Shown here: positions 22,467-36,042 of the stretch, in pieces
How positions within the stretch are numbered: position 1 is the first letter of the stretch
Layout of the letters: each line of letters begins with the position of its first letter
Origin: Zasmidium citrigriseum
Taxonomy: Eukaryota > Ascomycota > Dothideomycetes > Mycosphaerellales > Mycosphaerellaceae
Assembly: GCA_002786025.1 (NCBI GenBank)
Contig: NHNW01000014.1
Location: 434,001-498,000, forward strand
Direction: 5' to 3'
DNA: 64,000 bases
Position numbers and translations under genes: made by a program
The notes under the pieces: model-generated
Told to the model about the DNA's origin: nothing
Databases searched by the model: none
What the model saw: only the letters and a program-made list of their open reading frames with translations

Positions 22467-25400
22467 GGGCGGAGAAGGATACGCCGCACTATACACAGTC
22501 GAACGCAGGAACGAGCTCCGTCTACGTTTCAGACTTTCCAGGCGCACGGCAAAAGGATCGACTCGTCTTAGCGGATAATGACAAGTGGAGAGGCTCAATG
22601 CGATTTCGGTACTCATTGCTCCTTTAGAGCCCGGCGAGGACCACAACCTGGGCAATCAAGAACCTGGTGGTGGATCCGAACGGTTCGACCTGCGTATACA
22701 TCTGGAAAGCACAATAGCAGCGCCTGAGGGTCGATCCTCGTCCGGTAGTCGTGGTGAATTGTTGATTTCGATAGACAGAGTATGTCGGTAAGCGGTGAGT
22801 GGGTTGGTCTCAGCTGTCAGCCTGATGGTGGTGGTGAAATGGTCGATCGGAAATCCCCACGGACAATGCTCTCGAAGGTCGTGTAATGAAACCAGAACTC
22901 CGGCAGGAGGTAAAAGTGATACACAAGGAATGAAGTTGGTAAGTATTGACAACAATGAAAGGAACGACGCGAGGCAGAACCAAGACACTCCAGTGACCGA
23001 TTGCCCAAGGTGTGTGCGTATGTGCAACACGATGATGAGATGGCCCAGAGAGAGCGACGTCCGAAACACAGCGGGTCGGGGCTTCCCTCTACATATCCCC
23101 ACAGTCAAGCGGCAGGCGGAAAATAGTGCATCGCCATCTTAAGCTTTCTGTAAGCCACGAGCACGAGGGTTTCTTCAGGCCTGGTTATTCTTTCCGTTCC
23201 TTGTTAACGTGCCTTCTGCCATATCATCTGTTTTGACAGTGAATTCGGAGTCTGTTCGTGTTGCGCTGTCTGGGCAAGAGAATGCTCTCGTGTTCACCAC
23301 GGCGGCTAGGCAGCCCACTCCTCGCTCGACTCCGGAAGGCCAACTCGGGAGGTCAAGGCCGGCTGTGCAAGCAAGCCAACGATCGCGACGTTGTGCGCCG
23401 GCTCGTGCTTTGAGACCCTCACAGTGGGCCTTCCCCAAGATCCTGGCAGTTGTGGCAGAAACGTTAATACAGCAGTGTCCGTGCTGGGGCCAGTGGTGGT
23501 TGACCGTGCGTAGCGACGCTTGCCCTTGTGCGCATCTCCCGTCGAACCTTCACCGCTGGCCAATGGCGCTTCTACTCGCATATCGCAGCGTGAGGTGGCT
23601 TTCGCTGACAGCCGCCAGCCGGGGCCAAAGCCAGTGACTTCATTGGTAGCTGACGAGCTGCAACTTCATCTCGGCGCAGCCGGTCAGGAAAGCACAAATA
23701 CGCAGCAGGTCCAAGTCGCTCAGAGGAAGATTTCCTCATTACCAGCTCAACTTCTGCAGGCTTGGCGCCTGGTTCGGCTTCAGCAACGATCGGCACCAGA
23801 AGCGGGATGTTAAGCATCAACGTGGCTGGTATCGATAAGCCTTCCCATCTTTGGCTAGGGAATCGTTTACGGTTTTGCAGTTCGCAGGGCAAAATGTCTC
23901 GCAGCCTCACACAATCTGCGCCAGTGCATCTTGAGCCGGTGCTTCGACAAATTGGCTTGGTCAAGGCCAGCGGTCACGCAACGGGCGAGCGCTCGTACCC
24001 AGCGTCCGTCTCAACTCTGATGGTGCGCGCTCCCTCAACATCCGGGCCACAGTCTGGCGACCTGGTCCGCGCCATGTGCACAGGAACGACGTCACGCGCT
24101 GGCGGCACGGCAGCAGCAGGCGCTCGTCGGGAACATGGCCATCCCTTCACACATGGATACGTGGACGAGGCGGCGGGGCCTCAGGCCTGCGGACGGGATG
24201 ACTCTGTCCTCGATCCTTGAACGACGCGCATGGCCGGGCGAAGCGAGGCAGCAGAAGCAGCGACTTGGTCATCAGCGTCCGCGACCAAGCAGGTAGGCCA
24301 GATCTCCGACGCTACGGAGATCGCAGGCATTGCATGCAGGTGGAAGAGGAGCCGAAGGCTGAGTCCGAAGCGTCTCTGAGCGCGGTCGCGGCGCTGGCAC
24401 GACGTGTTCTCGCCGTCGCGCCCAGCGAGCGCACCGTCCGCGCGTTCGCCAGCATCGTTGGCGGGCGCTGGATGGGTTCTGCGGTGGTGTGGTCGAGGGG
24501 GTGGGTGGGCGAGGTTAACGTGACGTTGAAAAGTGTCTGTCCGGGTAGCGCACGGACCAAAAAGGCTAAAATAGCGGCACCTTCCAATGCAATATAGATT
24601 GGGCTCAGATATCATCACGTCGTATTATTGTCCTCCACCACGGCGGCGTCGCGAGCATCACGTGCATCGCAGTATTCATGCCACCATATTGCTTCTTGTC
24701 TAATGAGAATCCTTCCGGGCCGAGCGCCTTTTCGGCGCCCTCCCAGCCTCTTGCGCCCGTCGCCCTTCAACGGTCTGAAATGGGCCGGTCCTTGGACGGG
24801 AACATTCACAAACCATGACACCAGAATCGACCATACAAGCCTACTGGACTGGTCTGGATATTGTGTTACACCAGACGGACCTAATGGACCTCAGTGTGGC
24901 GTCCAAGCTGCTGGCTACAATATTCTCCGAACCATATAAGGCGCAATCTCCCGGATCGTCCAGGGCATGGTCCTCAACGTTGGCTGCAATTTAAACCACA
25001 TTCAAGATTTTCATCACGGTCTGCTCGCGCACGCGATGTCTGTCAACTTTCAAGGCCGACATGACTGGCCTTCCTGAGAACCAGTCGCAGATTCGCCACG
25101 ATGCCAAGTCCGGACTGTGCCATTCATGGATGGCAGAGAAAATAACTCCCACATCCGTCCGGCTGGGATAGCAGCAGCATCTTTCTCCAGGACCCAACGG
25201 AAAGGGCGGCTATTCTTGAAAAGCGCGCCAATGTTGTGCAACATTCAACATGGCGCTTGGGAGCACTCTTTCGAGCACAAGCTCTTTGTCGGTGAAGAAG
25301 TCAGCAGGCGCCGTTGTGGCAAAATGCAGAACTGCATCGGTCTAAAAACTCACACAAGCCGCAACGGCTGGCGCTATAGATGCTTGGATCGATGCGAGAA

Positions 25401-27440
25401 CATCCCGAACGTGTCTTTCACCTCGACGATCGATTGCAAGCATACCGCTTTGGTCAGAACATTGCTCGATTCGATACAGTACGATCCTCACTGCTGGGAT
25501 ATTGGCAAATCTCCAGAAAAGGCCTGCAGGTTGCCTTCCAATATCGCAGCAGTTCCATACCGAATAGGTCGTCCATACCTCGCAGATCCAAGCCGACCGC
25601 CGTCTCCACCTGCTGTGGCGGACACGTTCACGGACTGTTGGACGTCGGCGGATTCTTCCCACTAAAATGATGAACGCCCACATCGCATGCAGGTCCGTTA
25701 TCCCTTCAAAGAAAGGACCCGGCACCAGCTTCTTGCAAGATACGCGAACATGTCAGCGCGGCTTGCCGTTGAACTCTACCAGATCGGCTAATTTGTCCTT
25801 CGCAGATCGAAAAGAACACCCGGTCCTTGCGGCGCAACACGTGCTGGGCGTTACCAGCCAGCCACAACCAAACATCTGGCGGTATGTGGAGGTTGGATGG
25901 CGGACTGCACTCCACGACCTCAAAGTACAACGAACTTCACCAAGAACACTCAGCACAAAACAGCCGCGAAAGATGCTGGATACTAGCAGCGATAGCAAGC
26001 TAACTTCGATCAAGCAGATGTCGTCAGGCACGCGCCATCACTGTCTCTCGAAACCCGACCAGCGAGAGCAAACTTCAGCTGATCGATCGCTTTCATTTCC
26101 TAGCCACAACATTTATCTTTACAACACCTGATCAAAGCATCATCGTCACAGCGGTGTCCCCGCCGGCGATCCCGTTGCTTCGAATACTTCCCAACAAGGC
26201 TCGTGCAAGACAATGATCTCACCTTATCGGATTCAAGAACCGGAACATATGGTCTGGTGATACCACCACTCCTTCGACGATGTCATCGCGACCTTTCAAG
26301 GGCTCCCCCGGAAGTCACATCGAATATTCTGATGACAGCTCGACCCCCTCACCATCGTGCAACATCTACTTTCTGTCCCCCTCCAACGGTCCGACGTCCA
26401 ACAACCCTCCGAAGACCGCCCCTCCGTCGAAACTCTACAATCCTCCGTAGTGTCCAGAGCTAAGACATATGGACGAGCTTTATCCCGATCCGAACTAAGG
26501 CCACCACAGTGCTCTGAGACAGCGGAACAGTGTCTTTCATGTGAATATCTCCGAGACCTGTCACTGATGATTCAATTCTCCGGCCCTCTCAACAATCACG
26601 GACTTCACTGTCAGATCTGAGATCAATCATGGAGACGATCATCCTCTGACAACGAAAGAATCACAAGGGCATGGGCCAAGAGGTGCAATTGCCTATCTCG
26701 AGGACTTTTGCGTGAACGTCCATCCTCTGATCATTTGACGTCAGGGTCATTAAGACAGCAATGCATTTGGATCGGACGATGAAGGAGAGTCAAGGGACCG
26801 TACACTCCCACCGCATTTGGAGTGGCCTCTGCAGAACACTCCATACATATCCTACCATCATCGTGGGCCCAAAGCGGAAATCTTGCCCCATCTCAGAGGC
26901 AATAATGATCACAAGCAAACATCACAGGCGCCGCTCAAAGCACCCTGTACACGCACCTGTGGGCGCGACACCATGCGCATATTGATTTCGGTGAAGCTAT
27001 TTAAACCGCAAGGTCGTTGCCATCAGCGGTAGGAGAAGTTTCTTGTCTTCCTGCTTCTCCTCAGCACACGCCGATGTCAACGTCTCAGCATTGAAGTCGG
27101 CAAGCGATCCCCAATGTTCACACTTGAGACGGAGCACACATACTCGTCTTCGCGTCTTCTCAAGTCAACACCAGTCGACAGAGATCTCCATTACTTCTTT
27201 CGAAGAGGACATTATCTTGACAGTGTCGTTGCAAGACAAACTCAAGACGAGGCCACATGTTGGGTAAAATCTTCACGACGTCTCACACAGAGCAACAGAA
27301 GCAATCTCGATCAAACGTACTTCTTATGTAGAGACTTCAATTGCGATTATGCTACACTCCTTCTTTTCTTTCCCTCAAAAGTCTAAACGCCAACGCTATG
27401 CAAGAACAAACTAGACCATCAACTCATAATACAACCTCGC
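22467..27440. other. 5-kb region without a recognisable gene
   Basis: Bounded by the start of the Zn2Cys6 gene and the 3' end of the GEA gene. Open frames of 60-180 codons overlap on both strands throughout, including GC-rich stretches near 23.2-24.6 kb, but none carries a domain I know and I found no run of well-formed introns joining them. No excess of TpA or stop codons, so it is not an obvious RIPed transposon. The part near 22.5-23.1 kb is probably promoter and 5' leader of the regulator. It could hide a lineage-specific gene or non-coding RNA. Confidence 0.45.
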
Positions 27441-30400
27441 TCAATCAACCTCGCTCTCCTTCTCCCCCTCCTTCTCCTTCTCCTCATCCTTCCCCTCCTC
27501 CACCTTCTCTTCAACCCCCTTCTCCTCCTCCTTCACCTCACCCTCAACCTCAGGAAAAACCTCCCCCACCAGCCCGGGCAAAAACCTCTCCAGCCGTCCC
27601 TCCGTCTCCCTCCACATCTCATTTCCCCTCTCACGTTCAAGATACCCCCCACTCCCCATAACAAGCAGCACATTCTTCAGCCCCTCCCTCACAGCCTCCC
27701 CCAGAACACCCCCATCACTCTGTCCACTCCCCAACAACCGATCCATAATCTCCAAAATTTTAACCCAAAGTCCCAGAACCCCGTCCCACTCACTCAGCAT
27801 CACTAAATAGTGAAGGAAAATCTTGCAGAGCAGTTGCGCGGCTTGCACGCGTGTTTCCGCCATGCCGGACGGGTAGGGGTCTGTTTGGTAGGTTTCGGGT
27901 TTGAGGAGTTGGTTGATGAGGGGGAAGAGGACTTCGCTGAAGATGTTGGTCCATTCCGTGTGGTCCGGGCTGGCGAGTTCGGGGGAGAGGAGGCAGCGTT
28001 GCAGGCACGTGAAGGCTTTGTGGCGGATTTCGCGGCAGGGGTTGACGCATTGCGTTGCGAGGCAGCGGAAGACGGGCGACCAGTAGGCTTTCCAGGCTTC
28101 GTTTGTTTCGAGTTGCGATTTTTCGATGTGGATGGGAACGTGGCTGGCGAGTTGGGCCACGAGGGTGAGGGCTTTCGTGCCGCGGACAACAGCTTCTGGC
28201 TTCTTGAGGGGTTTCTTTTCGGGTGTGCCGTCTTTTTGTTGGCCTCGTCGACCGGCGGCCATCTCTCGTTCTCGCTGTTGTTCCACGCGGGCGCCTACAC
28301 TTCCCGCCGTGGCGAAAGCATTAAGCAAAGCGACACAGGCTTCGTAATTGTCGGGAGTGATGGCCGGATTCGATCCATCCGCAACCCCCTCGACGATCTG
28401 GAAGACCAGCGCTGCCGCATCCTGTTCTTGCTGCAAAGTATGAAGCACAACCCAGAAGTCCGGACTAGCAGCCATCTCATTCCTCAGCTCGGCCGGACCG
28501 CTGATACAGCCATACAAGCCCTTCAGAATCGGCTGAGCACACTGCTTCAGCAAATCATTCCGGAAGCTCGAGATGGCATGCAGCACGACAGGCGCCCGAA
28601 TATAGCCATGATCATTGCTCGCCCGCAAAAGACTGAGCAAGTAGAACACAGTCCTGCTCAGCGCGACAGGGTGCAAATGCTCAGCATCCCCAATGACGGT
28701 CTGCAGTGCCTCCGCAACCTCAGAGCCTAGTGCCGTGATAGTGTCCTCGTCTCGCAGGGCCAGAATAGTTGCCAGCTCCAGAACATACACCACAGCAGGA
28801 TTATACACCGGAGCCTCATCCCGCGTCTTCGTCCCATTAGTCCTCACAGGCGTCGGCGCAGGGAGTTCAGGCTTGACGGCAATGACCCTCGGCGAATCCG
28901 ACTCCGGCAGATGCGAAAGCAAAGACATTGTGAGCGACTTCAGCGACTCCACCGGAAGCTCGCTGACATTGCCCAAGATCTGCTCGAAATGACATTCATT
29001 GATGCAGTCGACGGTGCAGAGCGTCGCCTCGATTTCCTGGTCATTCGGCTCCGGAGGCTCATCATTCATGACACTGCTCACATAGCTCGTGAAAGCGCTG
29101 AACAAGCCCACATCCGCCGACTTGTCATTTCGTTCAATGACCTGGGCCGGGGACTGCAAGGGTATGGGCGGAAGATCCAGATCCCTCGAGATGGATGTAA
29201 AGGACGTCGGGACGAGCGAGTTGACAAAGAGGTTCACAATGATGCGAACGATCTGCACACCACATCAGCAAACCAAATCCAATCAAGATTCAAACTTCAC
29301 TCACCTGCGTCCACCCATCCCGAATAGCCCCCTCATGGCCATTAATAATCCTAAACAGCACCAGCGTCGCCAACTCCGCCTTATTATCCCTCCCAAAGTC
29401 AACCGCAAACTTGCTGACCATGATGCTCTTCCCACTCGCCTGGACCTCCGTATTCAGCGCCGTACTCGGTGGCTGCTCCGTCGCCAGCGTACTGATCTTC
29501 GCCAAGCTCAAAATGATATGGTCCAGACAGTCCGAGATCCCATACTTCGCCGCAATCTGCGCGCACTGGTTGTAACCCGCAATGACACGCTGAAAGACAG
29601 CATCCTCAGTCGCAGAGACAAAGACATAGTTCAGCGTCGAAATAATCGGCTTCCACGTCGCGGCGAACATATCCGCATCGTAAAGATTCGTCTCGCAGAT
29701 GACAAGGTTCTCAGCGGTCTGGGTCTTGACGAGAAGCTCCTTCCAGGCATGTTCGAACGCATGCTTGTTGTCATGCTCTTCCGGCAGAACAATCTCCCTC
29801 GACTTGATGGCATCAAAAATCTCCTGAAGGTACTCCGGATCAAAGTCCTTGCCGCCATTGACACCTCGCAAGTTCTTGGCGAAGCCCTCTGCCGTCATCC
29901 GGTTCTGCGATTTCAGATTCGGATTGTACAACTCCGTATTCAGCATGATGATCGCGTACGTGAGAATGTACACCGCATCTTGCTCGGCAATCTGCTCCGG
30001 CTTAGCAGCTTCGAAGTACTTGGCCGCGAAACAGGTCACGATCCGCTCGATCAATTGCGACTCTCCAGGTAACCGGAAGCTGCTGAGAATCTCTCGCAGA
30101 GCCTCATCCACACGCTGATGAGCAAAGTCGAAATGGTCCATAAAAGCGTCCAGAATGGCCTCATTCGACCTCTTGGAGATGAACTCTCCCAGCACTCTCT
30201 TGTCAATTCGAGTCGTCCCCTTCAAAAAGCTGGTGACAGAATGCGGATCATTCGGATCATCGATAATCCCCTGAGCAGCCAGAAACGCAATACCGCCTTT
30301 CGGACTCTCGTTGAACTTCGTGGCTCCTCGAATAATGATCCTCTTCCGTTGCCTCTGGTCCTGGAGCTTCTTCTTCTCAGGCAATCCCGCAGTAGCAGGC

Positions 30401-32241
30401 TCATCGTCCAGTCTCTCCGCGATGAACTGCACATACCCGAGCAACGAATCCAGACAAAGCGGCGGCACATTCGTCGTACTCCAAGTCGCAGAATCCGGAA
30501 AAGCGTTCCTCGAAAGCAGTCCAACCATATCCTGGCAAAGATCACTCCGGTCGATCTCACAGTCATAGTTCACAAACAGCTCGACCATGAAGCTGGGAAT
30601 GCGGACCAAGCCACCCACACTCTCCACCATCGCCTCTCTGGCATCAGGCTTCCTCGACCCGCCCTCCATGCCCAACTTCTGCCGATCGCGAACAGGCACC
30701 GGCGTCGACCGACCACTAGCCGGCGTACCAGGCCCACTCGCGGCAGCATTCGTCGGAGGTCGCACAAGCGTGGGCGTCGTCGGCACGCCCTGATACAACG
30801 ACGGATCGATGTTCGGCTCCTCTGGGATCGGCACCCGGGGATGCAAGCACGCCACCACATACGACAGGAATAACTCCTGCTGCAGCTTCAACACGCTCCT
30901 GCAAGTCGCCAGTAACGTGCCCGCTACTCTGAGCGACTCGTGCAGGATGGCGATGTTCTCCGAGCGTACCAGCTGGAATAAATTCCGACAGAGAGTATCC
31001 TTCGCCAACGACGCCAGACTCGGATGATTCGCAATACTGGGTCCAGCGACTTCGAGAGCGACATTAACGATCCTGAGCGCCATGACACGCAATGTATCGG
31101 TCCTCTGTCGATCGTGAGGATCCAGTAAATCGGCCAGAACGCGGAACAGCTCCCTAATCGACGGCAGTCCATACGGCCTGACATCCACCGCGGACGCATC
31201 CTCAACCGTCTTGCTCAGATCTAACTGACTCGCGCTCGCCGCATCCTCAGAAGGCCGTCCCGCCGCAGAGCCATTCGTAACACCAGGAACCTCCAAACTA
31301 GTACTCCTCATCTGCTTCATCGCATCCGGCCCAAACTCCCCATTCGGCGCACTCTCAATCTTCGCCGCATCCATCTCCTCCTGCCCCACCTTCTCATCCA
31401 TAGCAGCGACATCCTCGCCCTCGGGAACCTCCAACTCCAGCGTCTTGAGCCGTCCAAAAATCGTCTGACACATCGTGACCATACTAATCTCCGCACTCCG
31501 CCTGAGCACCTCACTCATCCTCAGGTGACAGCAAATCGACAGCGCACATTCCATCATCTCACAAACGCTCTGATCGCCCAGCACATCCCCCGAAGGTCCA
31601 CAGATCATATCCTCCATGAGTTTCAGAATCCGTAGAAACACGACCTCATCGCTCGGGCTATTGTCCCCCTCAAATCTACAATGGGTGACGGTGCTCGCGA
31701 GCAACTGCATCGCGTACCCGAAATTCGGGGTCGATGGGTTGACGATGTTGTACGCCAGCATCTTGGTAATAGCAATCAGCGCCAGACTGGTAATAGGCGC
31801 AGTCGTCGACGAGCTGCGTATGACCTGCAAGAACGGCTGCAGCAAACTCGGCGCCTCAAACTCTTGAATATCCCTACAATGCTTCAAGTCTGATCTTAGC
31901 TTCGCAAAAGCGCTCATCAGGGGGTTGTCCTGTAGACTCTGTCCCTTCTTCCCGCGTAGCCCCCATCGTGAGGTCAATGATCCGTCGTCTTCAATCAGGT
32001 CAATCTTGCTCGAGGCGCGGTTCCGGTCGTGGTTCGTGGCGCGGGCGTCGGCGGGCGGAGGGCGGGCGCTGTTATTACTGCTCGAGCCCAGGATGGAGGA
32101 GATGGAGGAGTGGGCCCAGCGGGCGTGCTTGCGCATGGCCGAGGTGACGGTGATGCATTCTGTCACTACCAGCGCGACAGGGTCGATGGCGACGGTGATG
32201 CTGCCTGGCCGGGGCGCAAGGGTGGAGGTGTCTTCGGTCAT
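27441..32241 (-). CDS. GEA2: Sec7-domain ARF guanine nucleotide exchange factor, Gea/GBF1 family, two exons
   Basis: Activates ARF GTPases at the early Golgi for COPI vesicle formation. Exons 32241-29305 and 29252-27441, 1582 aa; intron 29304-29253 (52 nt, GTGAGT to TGCAG) joins GWTQ to IVRIIVNLF in phase 0. N-terminal DCB/HUS regions precede the Sec7 domain at about 630-815. The glutamic finger is visible in FRLPGESQLIERI (Glu near 726), followed by the loop LTYAIIMLNTELYNPN. Downstream HDS repeats include KPIISTLNYVFVSATEDAV. The C-terminus is a highly charged Glu/Lys run. One gene of this family is usual in filamentous ascomycetes, so the yeast GEA1/GEA2 distinction does not apply strictly. 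Length matches the family. Confidence 0.92.
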
Positions 32242-33145
32242 GGTGGTGGATGATGTGGTCTATAGTTGTCGAATCCAATGCGGGTTCATTCGAGGGTCAA
32301 TGTTTCGAGGGGCTCATTCGGCCGTCGTGATGGAGTCGTCAATCGCAGTGGAGAGTCAGATTCAGGGCGTCATCGTTAATGCCAGAGTGTCTATTTAAAA
32401 GCAGGCAGCAAGTGGTGGGCGAGGAGGGTGGATGAGCGGAATAATTAATGGCCAGCGAGACCAGACGAGGTCGTCCAGCCCAGCCCAGCTCAGGAACGGC
32501 CAAGGAATGGGAAGCTGCTTCCGAGGAACACTTGTCAGGCATTCCCTCACACGACCACCCCTCAACTCTATTCTTCGATCAAAAGAACAATCACACAATA
32601 CTTTGAAATGCTCATATATCCATCCTCTAGCTAGGCCTTCTACACACCCTACAGTCAACGCCTGTTCGTCCGCCTTGTATGTAGAACATCTCCCTTGCTG
32701 ACACCAGAGCCCTTCCTATCGGTACACAAGCTTTATGACGATGCCTCTCCAATTCCTCCCAAAAACGCCTTCGAACCCCGATAGAAAATGTTGTGGTGCT
32801 GTCTCCAGCTGCCTCGTCTTCGCTGTGCTCTGCTCTCGATTGTGGACGGGATGTCGCTTTGCTCGTTCGAAGCCACTGGCCTCATGGCAAGGTCTGCAAT
32901 CCCAACCTCACGGTCCCTTCTTCTCCTTGTTAAAGACCCTTTCCTCATCCTCGCCAGCCTTCGGCTTCGGTCTCGTTCGTGGCACTTTCACTTCGAGAGC
33001 CTGGCTTCCCTAAAACAGCAGCAAAAACGCCAAAAGTCAGAACAATGTCGCTTTTCAAACACAAGCAGATGTAATGGAGACACGCTTCTTCTCGCAAAAG
33101 CGGGAACAGTCAAATCATCGCAAGACATTTAAAAGCTCTCCATAT
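32242..33145. other. Intergenic region between GEA and ANP1 genes
   Basis: 904 bp between the GEA start and the ANP1 stop, both genes on minus. Holds the GEA promoter. Frames of 60-114 codons are present without motifs. No other gene seen. Confidence 0.5.
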
Positions 33146-35134
33146 TTAGCCCGCCTTCTGCTGCGCCGGTTTCTTTTCTTCCACCTTGTTGGCGGCAGCA
33201 GGGGCTCCGGCCTTCTGGGCTGCTTGCTGATGCTGATCGACCTTCTTCGGCTTCTTCACCTCGCCCTCATCTTTCTTGGCCTCTTTCTTCTTCTCCGCTG
33301 CAGCAGCCGGCTGATCTTTCTTGTGGTTGTTAGAAGATTTCTTGCCACCTACTTCGGGGATCTCATTCAACGGATCGATGATGTGCATCTTGCCGTCTCC
33401 TGCCTTCTCAACTTTGCTGTTCCAGCGAGAAACGGTCAGCGAACTTCTTTCCCCTTTAATCTCGAACACGCTTCGTCAATAATCCACACTCTCACACAGG
33501 CAAGCCTCTCACACTCATCGTGCTCGGGGTATGAACTTACACGTCGGCCGCTTGCTTCTCCCCTTCCTTTGCCTCCGCCTTGGCTTGCTTCTCGACGAAG
33601 TCCTTCTTCTCCGCGTTGCGGATTGACTCCTTGTCCTGCTCCCACTGAGAGCCACCTTCTTCGAATTGGTCCTGGATCTTGGCCATTCGCTCTTGCTTCT
33701 CTTTCTCTTCCTGCTCGCGCTGTTTCCGCTCCTGCTCCATTTCTTCCATATGGCGGATGTCGTCCACGCTAGGTTCGTACAAGTGCCAGATGGTGTAGTG
33801 CGGAAGGCCGACCACTGAGAACTTCATTGTTTTCGCCATCTGTTCGAGTTAGTCTCGCGTCCATTCATCAATATCTTCATATGTCTTACCTTGCCGAAGC
33901 CCTCCGTCTCGGCATGCTTTTGAAAGCTGAAAGCCGGGAAGTGCACACCACTGCGGAAGACCTTGGCCTTTGCCAGGATACTGACACCACCAACGCCATC
34001 AATCTCCATCTCCATATCTGGGTCGCCGTATGGATCGCGGAGGTAGGCCAAATGTGGTCGCCATGTAGCGTACTCTGCGTATCCCTCGACAATGACGGCG
34101 TCCTCATCAAGGGTATCTGCCAGCGCAAGAGCAGTCTCAGACTCTTGCCAGCTGTTCAAATCGTATGGCTGTTCTCCGCCGAGCCAGTCCGGAAGTGGTC
34201 TCCAAACGTCTGTCCTGCTGTTAGCATTCCATCACAGATCTGCAGCCAATGTATACGTACTTGGCACGATCACATCCTTGTTATGCCTCATCAAGTCCTC
34301 CAAAATCGTAAAAGGCGCAGTCTCCACATCCACATCTCTCCAATACACCCAGCTGTGCGTCGGCCTCAATGCCGCGCTCAGCAGCCAGTTTCGTGCCTGT
34401 GCCATGCTCTTTCTTCTGCTCGCCTGTGCCGCAAAACCGTGTCTGCTCTCCACATCCTGGTTCACAGTCTGTCCAAAGTCCTTCTCAATCACCGAAATCT
34501 CACCAAAAGCCTGCTTCGGATCCTCGGCCGCTTGAAGATCTGCCAGAAGGTCGGAAAGGAGCTGGATGGTGTTGTCTTTGCTGTCACCGACCAGGAATGC
34601 GAGGTCGATGAGAGGATGTGGATAGGTCAGGTTGCGAAGGTGGGAAAAGAACATGGGGAGATGGGGAGCTGCGTCACGGAGTGGTGCGCAGAGCAGGATT
34701 CGTTCTTCGCGTTCCCAGCCGCGACTCGTCCCTTGTACGTTTGATAGATCGTAGTATCGCACAGTCTCGATATTGAACTCTTCCCCTGATGAGAAGAGGC
34801 CCAGTGATAAGGGACCTGCAAGGAGTGCGGCAGGTCGTACTGAAGGGAAAAGGATCATGAGAATCATGATGATGACGGCGACCGCTCCGCCGAGTCGTAA
34901 TAGCATGCCTCTCCGCCGTAAGAACATACTTCGTGATGATCGCGGTTGGTATCTGGCTGATGTCAGTGTCCCGTGTCACCATGCCCCTCGGGGGTTTAAT
35001 GTTGCCTCTCTTGCTACTCACTTTTCATATTTGTCCGGCCGTATGCTGAAGCCTGATCTTCCACTGCCGCCCATGGAAAAGGCGCCCGCACCTCTGGGCT
35101 CGCCATTGGTGGAGGAGTATGCGTGCCGGTTCAT
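33146..35134 (-). CDS. ANP1: Mannan polymerase II complex subunit Anp1 (GT62), five exons
   Basis: Golgi alpha-1,6-mannosyltransferase of the Anp1/Mnn9/Van1 family that extends N-glycan outer chains. Exons 35134-35022, 34952-34261, 34209-33890, 33839-33541 and 33416-33146, 564 aa; four introns of 69, 51, 50 and 124 nt, all GT-AG with CTAAC or CTGAC-type branches. A cytoplasmic tail precedes the signal anchor MLLRLGGAVAVIIMILMILF. Family blocks follow: ILLCAPLRDAAPHLPMFF, LTYPHPLIDLAFLVGDS, VIEKDFGQ, the DxD region SWVYWRDVDVE and the acceptor block VEGYAEYATWRP. The IWHLYEPSVDDIRHMEEME segment plus a long charged tail points to Anp1 rather than Mnn9. The last exon is Lys/Ala rich. Complete. 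Confidence 0.9.
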
Positions 35135-36042
35135 CTTCTCCTGATGGGCCGACGAAACATAGGTAGGGAGCATGTGTCTCGCCCCCGAGGCCGCGAACCC
35201 TCACAGCCGGGCCGTAATATCCTCCCAAATGTGTGTGAATGCGTGCGCGAGGTCGGGTGGTCGGCGGTGGTGTTGAGGAGAGATGGTCCCAAATTTGTCC
35301 CTGGCTGGCTGGATGGCTTGCGGCGGAGGAGGTTCGGGGGTTTCTGGCAGTCGTCGACAGCTCAATCTGTCTGAAACGCGCGCTGTGTGTTGCGCCGTGG
35401 TCGTGGGGAATCGAAGGAGTGTGGTTTGGAGATCGAGTGAGATGCGATTTGGTTGAGGATCGGTGGGGATAGCGCAGGCGGAGTGTGGTGAACTTCCTCG
35501 TCAGCAGCCTGCGCAAGCAAAGGGACGGGCTTCGTGGTAGCGAATGGAGAGAGCTCCGAGTCCCCCAGAACTGAACACCTTTTCGAACGCCGGATTGGCA
35601 ATGGATTTGGAACAAGAAGTAATCGAACGGAACGAAAGTGATGCCGTCTCACAAATGGCGGCAGAAATGGACTCAATGGTGCTTGCGTTGCACAGGACAC
35701 ATTTTAAGAACTCCTAACGGCCGATCCCCTAACGGCTGCAATGCTTGGCTCCACGAACACGCCGGCGCGTCTCAAGTCAAAACTGCAATTTAGTCCCTAC
35801 CAGGTTTACCTTCGCACTAATGAACATGACCTCACAATACATTGAAGAAATATGAGAAAGATGCTGTTGTAGTTGCACGTTGCCATTTACCATTTTATTT
35901 ACAACATGCATGCAGCTGACGAATCCCACAAACAGCCCTCATCAGCTGAGAATCACGTCCACACGTGCTGCCCGCCCACGCCGTCTGCGCAAAGAACCGT
36001 GAGAGAATCGCCTGTACCCAGCTTGTGGGAGGGCTCCGACTC
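35135..36042. other. Region upstream of ANP1
   Basis: 908 bp with the ANP1 promoter. Frames up to 196 codons exist antisense and in overlap but lack motifs. Two CCTAACGGC copies lie close together near 35709-35735 (Myb-type TAACGG core), significance unknown. Confidence 0.4.

Noticed and set aside
22467..27440. Possible RIPed transposon in the long gap
   Set aside because: CpA and TpG are present at ordinary levels and stops are not enriched, unlike the terminal island.
27810..28730. 306-codon frame on plus
   Set aside because: Antisense to the GEA C-terminal exon; no domain.
29089..30072. 327-codon Arg/Leu-rich frame on plus
   Set aside because: Antisense to the Sec7 region and the GEA intron; composition is that of a shadow frame.
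29770..30080. Attempt to predict brefeldin A sensitivity from the Sec7 loop of the GEA protein
   Set aside because: The TYAIIMLNTE residues fit the GBF1 type in general; sequence alone does not decide sensitivity.
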